Positions 59,111 through 64,000 of a stretch of 64,000 nt of DNA are shown here, piece after piece. Made by a program: the position numbers and the translations under genes. Under the pieces are notes generated by a model that worked only from the letters and a program-made list of their open reading frames with translations, searched no databases and was not told the DNA's origin. Each line of letters starts with the position of its first letter. The first letter of the stretch is position 1. The DNA is taken from NCBI GenBank assembly GCA_900767955.1, contig CAAGBC010000046.1, forward strand, positions 27,071 through 91,070, written 5' to 3'. The DNA comes from Spirochaetia bacterium (GTDB taxonomy: Bacteria > Spirochaetota > Spirochaetia > Treponematales > Treponemataceae).

Positions 59111-62100
59111 TTACCATTCAATAGTTTCTGTTTTCTTTATATCTTGCTTATTACTGAATAATTCAGGGGTAACAAAACGATTCCATGTTGAATTTATTTT
59201 AATTTCATCGTGATTAATCTTATCAAAATAATCTTTTCCCACAGGAATATTAAATTTGTCCGTGATTGATATTACTTTTGGTATTGAAGCATCTTGAAAG
59301 GCATTATTTTTAATATGATTCATTAATTTTTTTTCAAATTGTTCCATATCATTATTTTTTGCAAAACTTTCTGTAATAATTGGAAAAGCTCGAATAGAAC
59401 CTACATTTAATCCATCAAATTGGAATTCATTTCTAATTTTTTCTGATGATTGGTTAAAATAATCTTTATGGTATAATTTCAATCCTGAAACCATATTTTG
59501 TGAATTAGTAAAAATAACAGGAATAAAATCATCATTCCAATTATTCAAATCGTTTATTTTTGTAGCGATAGTATGAAGCTGTAAAGTATTATCAACATAC
59601 AAATCATTGAGTAAATAATTTTTATTTATTAAATTGTCTTGAGTATGTTCAAACTTTGAACCTTCTTGCCAACCAGTTTGAGGGTCATAATAGCTAAATG
59701 AATTATGGTCTAATATTATATGTCCTATAAATCTTGAATTACCATTGTTTGAGGTAAAAGATTTCATAAGCTTATCTGTAGAATAAACATCTTCATCAGA
59801 AGGTTTTATATTTCCAGAAGGATGATTATGTGCAACAGCAACAAGATAATCTTGTTGCTCTGCTCTAGAAATAATTTCCTTTAGAGTATTTTTATATGGG
59901 CTTATTAAACTACGATGTGGCATATAGGCTGCAACTGCAACTTGGTCCTTTATTTCTCCCGTTGCTTTTTCAATGAATATATATCTGAAAGTTTCAAATT
60001 TTTTATCACGATAAATATTCATTGCAGCATGTAATTGAGCCCAGCCATTTTTTGAAATAACATTATTTTCAAGTTCAATTTGACTTCCAATAATGTCAAA
60101 AACTCCATGCTCTGCAAAATCATTAAATGCTTTATACATTCCTGATTTTTGTCCATTTAGAATAGGTAAAATAATTTCATCTCTTTTAATTTCTGATTCA
60201 GTTATTTGTTCAGGTGTAATATGAACATCATCAATTCGATTTTGAGAATTTGTATATGCAATGCTACTTGAATCATTTATAATTGGTTCTTCATCAAAAA
60301 ATAACTCACCCTGATTCCAAGTAAAGGAAATGGTATTATTATTGGGTAAATCTTTAATAGTTGGTAATTCCCCACTCACCTCTGTTTGCAAATATTTAAA
60401 ATCAATTTCACCTTTTGTATATTCTTCATATAATTTATATCCAGCACGAACAAAAACCTTGTATTCTTCTTCTGAAATTTCTTTATTGTGAAACTTCAAA
60501 TTCATCATTTTTTCATAACGCTCTGTTTTTATTTCTACTTCCACTTCTTTCATTGGACGCAAATTTGATAAAATATCTGTTTCTAGAATTTTTCGTTGCT
60601 TATCAATTGGATATTCCAACAACTTTTGTTCTGCAAGTTCTATTTGTAATTTTTGAATAATATCAGGAATCTTTTCTTTTACACTTTCAATCTTGTCAAC
60701 AAGAATTTTCTTTTGTTCATTTAACTCACGAATATAAGTTACAGAGGACTCTTCATCAAAAATATTTAATTGTTCTAATTTTGAATTTATTTTATCTAAT
60801 TTTAAATTAGCAGATTTTAATTGACGCTTATTTCTATCTAGACAAGATTTATACCATATTGGAACTTCTTCATTTCTATTCTTGCAATCTTCAATATATT
60901 TTGAATATTCAGCAACAGATTCTTCATATCTTTCTTTTTCCTTACCTAATGAAATTTTATTTTCTATAATCTCATCGTAGTTTTTAATTTTTAAATCAAT
61001 TCTAGATAAATCAGCTTTTAAGTCCTTTGTTTCTTCATCTAAAATCAATTTAGCTCGTTTTTTTGGATCTTTTATTAATTCTAGTTTTAATTCTTCTGGA
61101 TTTATATCTTCAACATTTAAGGAATCACCTTTATAGGTCCATAATTCATTTATACGACTTCTTTTTTCATCGTGTTTTTGATATAAAACTGAATCAATTG
61201 AATCATTCATTAAAGGATAAACAATATGTACATGGCCCTGCTTGTTTCCTTGTCTCCAAATGCGGCCTTCAGCTTGAATCGTTTCAGAAGGATTCCAACC
61301 TAATGAACAATTGTACATAACAAATGAATTACCATTTAAATCAATACCTTCACTAGTATTTTTTCCTCCAATAATAATTTTTAATTTTTCTTTAGGGTCA
61401 TTAAACTTTGAAGTTATTTTTTCTTTTTTTTCTGGTGTATTATTTATGTCTCCATTTATTATTTCTATAGCCTCTTTTGGAATACCATGCTTTACTAAAT
61501 AATCTTTAATAATCCCATGAGATTCTTTTCCTAAAGGTAAAAACAAAAATTGTCCTTTTTCTGAATTATTTTTATACATATCAATAATTGAATTACATAC
61601 AAAACTCAATTTTGGAGAGGTTTCTACTAGTTCATTTATTGAAGGTAACTGTATATCAGGATACATAAATGGATTAGCTAAAGCTGGTGCTACAGCTGCA
61701 ATCCTCATATTATTCATTGCAACTATAGTGTCAGCCGAACTTTCCATTGAACTCATTCGTATTTCATCACATTCCCTCATTCTTTTTTGCAGCGGAGTCA
61801 TATCTAATGGTTTTACATGAGTAAATTTCTTAGGTCTAATAATTCCAGCTTCCTCGCCATCAACTTTATCAATGTATTCTGTTAAAATACTTTGTAATGC
61901 TGGTAATTGTCTCCAATTTTTCATTACTTGTTTTGTATCAATTTCACCTTTTGAATTTACTCCCAGCTCATATTTAGTCTGAGCAAATTGATTCAAGAAA
62001 TCTCTTAATGAATTTAATCCTGCCTGATGTAAGCGTTCTCTTCCAATGTATGTCAGCATTGAATAAACTTCTAACGGACTATTTGTAAATGGAGTTGCAG

Positions 62101-64000
62101 TTAATAAGAATACATTTCTATTATCATTATTGCGTTGAATTAATTGTGTTGTTGCATATAATTTTAAAGCTCTTGCGGAAGGTTTTCCTGATGGAATACC
62201 AGAATATTCATTAGATTCACCTTTTGTTTTTGGTCTAGGAACTGTCCATAAATTCTTAAAATTATGAGCTTCATCAACTGTAATATTGTCAAAACCACAA
62301 TCTTCAAAAAAGAAATAATTACTATCTTTTACATTTGAACTATATCCAATTACTTCTTTTATTTTCTCCACAGCTGATGCATTTTCTTTTTCACTACCAT
62401 CAAAATCAATTGATAAAAGATTCTTAAAATCTTCGAATAAAGCATTTTTTATTGAGTCATCAGTAAATGTCATACGAGATAAAGCTTCGTATGTTATTAG
62501 CGAAATTGAATTTTCAGGAATATTTAATTTATTCTTATTTTCTGAATCTATAAAAGCAGCTACAGACTTTTCATTTAAATTAAATAAATCATTTATTTGT
62601 ACATTTGGAAATAATTCTTTTATATCTGTGTACCATTTTGAATAGACTTGATTAGGGGCCAGGATTAAAGGTCGCTTTGATCGTCCTGATTGAATCTGAT
62701 TTACAGTCGCAACAATACCTGAAGCTGTTTTACCTACCCCGACATCATAAGCTAAAAGACCATTTCCTTTATTGCATAAAAATGAAATTCCCTTTATTTG
62801 TTGCTCATATAATTTAAAAGAACTACTGCCCTTATGAGAACTCATACCATCAATAAATAAAGGTAATTTTGAATAATCAGGAGCTACATAAGAATTAAAC
62901 TTTTGATTATATTCGTATTCAAGGTTCTTTTTTATTTGCTCTGACAATCCTTCGTGGATGTATTTATCAAATAATTTATTCGCAATATCACTTCTTGCTT
63001 GTCTTTTTTCGTCTGCTTCTTTTTTTCTTTGTGATTTTAATTGTTTTACTTCATCACTATCTCTAAAATAGGAAGAAGTTCGTTCAGCTTTTACAGATTC
63101 ACTATCTATATAGCTGATAATATCACTCCACGAAACTTTTTCATTCAAATCTTCTCTTGATATTTTGGAAGTTGAAAAATCAATTGATTTTCTGTCCTTC
63201 ATGTCTGCGTAAGATTCATTTTTTGCCCACAATATAAATGATTCTTGTAAATTGAGTTTTATAATATTTCCTTCTTCATCAAAATGTTCGATGGAAAATT
63301 CTTCAGCCATTGTAGATTTTAATGATAAATGGATATTTTCAATTGGAACTAAATCTTTTTTTATTGAATTTAATAAATTAATATTTTTTGAATATAACTC
63401 TATTTCTTGTTTTAAGAGTAATTCTGTTCCAGGATCAATTTCATTACTAGTTAATTTATATTGTTTGTTTGCAATTTTTTCTTGATAATTTGCAATCTTT
63501 GAATAAATATCACCTGACATAAATAAAATTTTATGAGTCCATTTACCGAAATCAGCTTGAATATAATTATCACTTGAGTTCAAATATTTAATTTCTTCAG
63601 AATTCAATTCTGATAAATTGATTATTCCTTCCCAGTTTGTAGCTTTCCAGATAGGAATTTCATTTTCATCATATTTTTTGCCATATAACTTTGAAAAGTC
63701 TTCCACATTCATTATTTTTCTTTCAATAACTTCTTTTGTGATTTTTGGAGTTTCTTCTTGTTGCAAGTTTTTAGATAAATCAAGTTTTTTACCTTCCATA
63801 AAATCCTTCATTGTTTGGGAAACAAATTCAGAAAGAGATTTTATGTCAATTTCTGAAAATTCTTTTGAAATGTATTCAAAGACTTCTTTATCCCAGTCAA
63901 TTACTGTATTTTTTGTAAGTTCTCCATTTTCAGTTAAGATTTTATCTAAAATCTGGTCCGCAATTTTTCCTGTAATACGAGCATGACATTCTGATAAAAT
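59111..64000 (-). CDS. giant SNF2/DEAH helicase with RadC/JAB domain (5' end off the window)
   Basis: The frame is open from 59111 to the window edge; an ATG at 63811 is internal, since more than 60 codons continue in frame above it. Counting from 63811: Walker A DVGVGKT (about 354), VDEAHNF (about 512), TATPF (about 560), second helicase lobe SEGIDLNGN...EGRIWRQGN (about 845-880), a coiled region (about 950-1100), then a RadC/JAB module with HNHPSG...PSxED (about 1327). This is the polyvalent helicase-JAB type found in integrative conjugative elements and large phages. A methylase or other module may lie further upstream. Confidence 0.85.
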   Translation of the reverse strand: MLSECHARITGKIADQILDKILTENGELTKNTVIDWDKEVFEYISKEFSEIDIKSLSEFVSQTMKDFMEGKKLDLSKNLQQEETPKITKEVIERKIMNVEDFSKLYGKKYDENEIPIWKATNWEGIINLSELNSEEIKYLNSSDNYIQADFGKWTHKILFMSGDIYSKIANYQEKIANKQYKLTSNEIDPGTELLLKQEIELYSKNINLLNSIKKDLVPIENIHLSLKSTMAEEFSIEHFDEEGNIIKLNLQESFILWAKNESYADMKDRKSIDFSTSKISREDLNEKVSWSDIISYIDSESVKAERTSSYFRDSDEVKQLKSQRKKEADEKRQARSDIANKLFDKYIHEGLSEQIKKNLEYEYNQKFNSYVAPDYSKLPLFIDGMSSHKGSSSFKLYEQQIKGISFLCNKGNGLLAYDVGVGKTASGIVATVNQIQSGRSKRPLILAPNQVYSKWYTDIKELFPNVQINDLFNLNEKSVAAFIDSENKNKLNIPENSISLITYEALSRMTFTDDSIKNALFEDFKNLLSIDFDGSEKENASAVEKIKEVIGYSSNVKDSNYFFFEDCGFDNITVDEAHNFKNLWTVPRPKTKGESNEYSGIPSGKPSARALKLYATTQLIQRNNDNRNVFLLTATPFTNSPLEVYSMLTYIGRERLHQAGLNSLRDFLNQFAQTKYELGVNSKGEIDTKQVMKNWRQLPALQSILTEYIDKVDGEEAGIIRPKKFTHVKPLDMTPLQKRMRECDEIRMSSMESSADTIVAMNNMRIAAVAPALANPFMYPDIQLPSINELVETSPKLSFVCNSIIDMYKNNSEKGQFLFLPLGKESHGIIKDYLVKHGIPKEAIEIINGDINNTPEKKEKITSKFNDPKEKLKIIIGGKNTSEGIDLNGNSFVMYNCSLGWNPSETIQAEGRIWRQGNKQGHVHIVYPLMNDSIDSVLYQKHDEKRSRINELWTYKGDSLNVEDINPEELKLELIKDPKKRAKLILDEETKDLKADLSRIDLKIKNYDEIIENKISLGKEKERYEESVAEYSKYIEDCKNRNEEVPIWYKSCLDRNKRQLKSANLKLDKINSKLEQLNIFDEESSVTYIRELNEQKKILVDKIESVKEKIPDIIQKLQIELAEQKLLEYPIDKQRKILETDILSNLRPMKEVEVEIKTERYEKMMNLKFHNKEISEEEYKVFVRAGYKLYEEYTKGEIDFKYLQTEVSGELPTIKDLPNNNTISFTWNQGELFFDEEPIINDSSSIAYTNSQNRIDDVHITPEQITESEIKRDEIILPILNGQKSGMYKAFNDFAEHGVFDIIGSQIELENNVISKNGWAQLHAAMNIYRDKKFETFRYIFIEKATGEIKDQVAVAAYMPHRSLISPYKNTLKEIISRAEQQDYLVAVAHNHPSGNIKPSDEDVYSTDKLMKSFTSNNGNSRFIGHIILDHNSFSYYDPQTGWQEGSKFEHTQDNLINKNYLLNDLYVDNTLQLHTIATKINDLNNWNDDFIPVIFTNSQNMVSGLKLYHKDYFNQSSEKIRNEFQFDGLNVGSIRAFPIITESFAKNNDMEQFEKKLMNHIKNNAFQDASIPKVISITDKFNIPVGKDYFDKINHDEIKINSTWNRFVTPELFSNKQDIKKTETIEW

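Overview
The window is AT-rich and packed with genes. It has core metabolism on the left (about 2.5-34 kb), an accessory island in the middle (about 34-46 kb), and the left end of an integrated mobile element on the right (about 48.1 kb to beyond 64 kb). Gene content fits a host-associated spirochaete, most likely a Treponema: bactofilin, a membrane-bound class III adenylate cyclase, a eukaryote-type NADP isocitrate dehydrogenase and very low GC. This is inference from gene content; no rRNA marker is present.

Left part. A two-gene restriction-modification-like pair (1-2274) has a helicase gene broken by an in-frame TAG. A tRNA-Phe follows, with a clear promoter and terminator. Next come an exported protein, a DUF3892-like small protein, the adenylate cyclase, and a minus-strand run of dapB, lysC, an RNB ribonuclease, icd, murI and a zinc-binding protein. 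A pentapeptide-repeat protein and a metallo-beta-lactamase-fold protein face a membrane metallopeptidase-like protein. Amino-acid genes follow: ilvN, a DAHP synthase-prephenate dehydratase fusion, and thrA (aspartokinase-homoserine dehydrogenase). Then manA, a nucleotidyltransferase, deoD, a split chromate transporter, and an alpha-glucoside import and hydrolysis operon (binding protein, two permeases, GH31). pnp and an MFS transporter close the section.

Accessory island. A minus-strand operon (34481-41933) encodes a zinc-ribbon protein, a zinc-ribbon triple-ATPase with two CbxX/CfxQ AAA+ modules, a TPR/coiled-coil protein with a multi-pass membrane tail, a right-handed beta-helix protein, and a small beta-repeat plus ankyrin module split by an in-frame TAG. 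A divergent XRE regulator sits next to three spaced operator-like repeats covering the operon promoter. This is my best candidate for an undescribed system. To its right lie a lipoprotein amide hydrolase, a LytTR-DUF3021 pair, a candidate 6S-sized RNA, an HNH nuclease gene broken by a TAG, a 23-bp tandem repeat array, yebC and bactofilin.

Mobile element. The 3' half of a tRNA-Val (48125-48171) marks an attachment site. Beyond it are a structured leader, parA, parB, a replication-initiator-like gene carrying palindromes in its linker (origin candidate), two SSB-like genes, many small genes, a DUF4160/DUF2442 pair, and two very large minus-strand genes, one a helicase with a RadC/JAB domain that runs off the window. 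No integrase or conjugation gene is in view; the right end with the intact tRNA-Val should lie beyond 64 kb.

A cross-cutting pattern: at least nine chromosomal genes (2274, 7928, 9902, 11186, 12387, 15524, 23516, 34421, 48019) have a good -10 box placed so that transcription would start on or within two bases of the ATG. This implies leaderless mRNAs. The mobile element's genes instead mostly carry ordinary Shine-Dalgarno sites.
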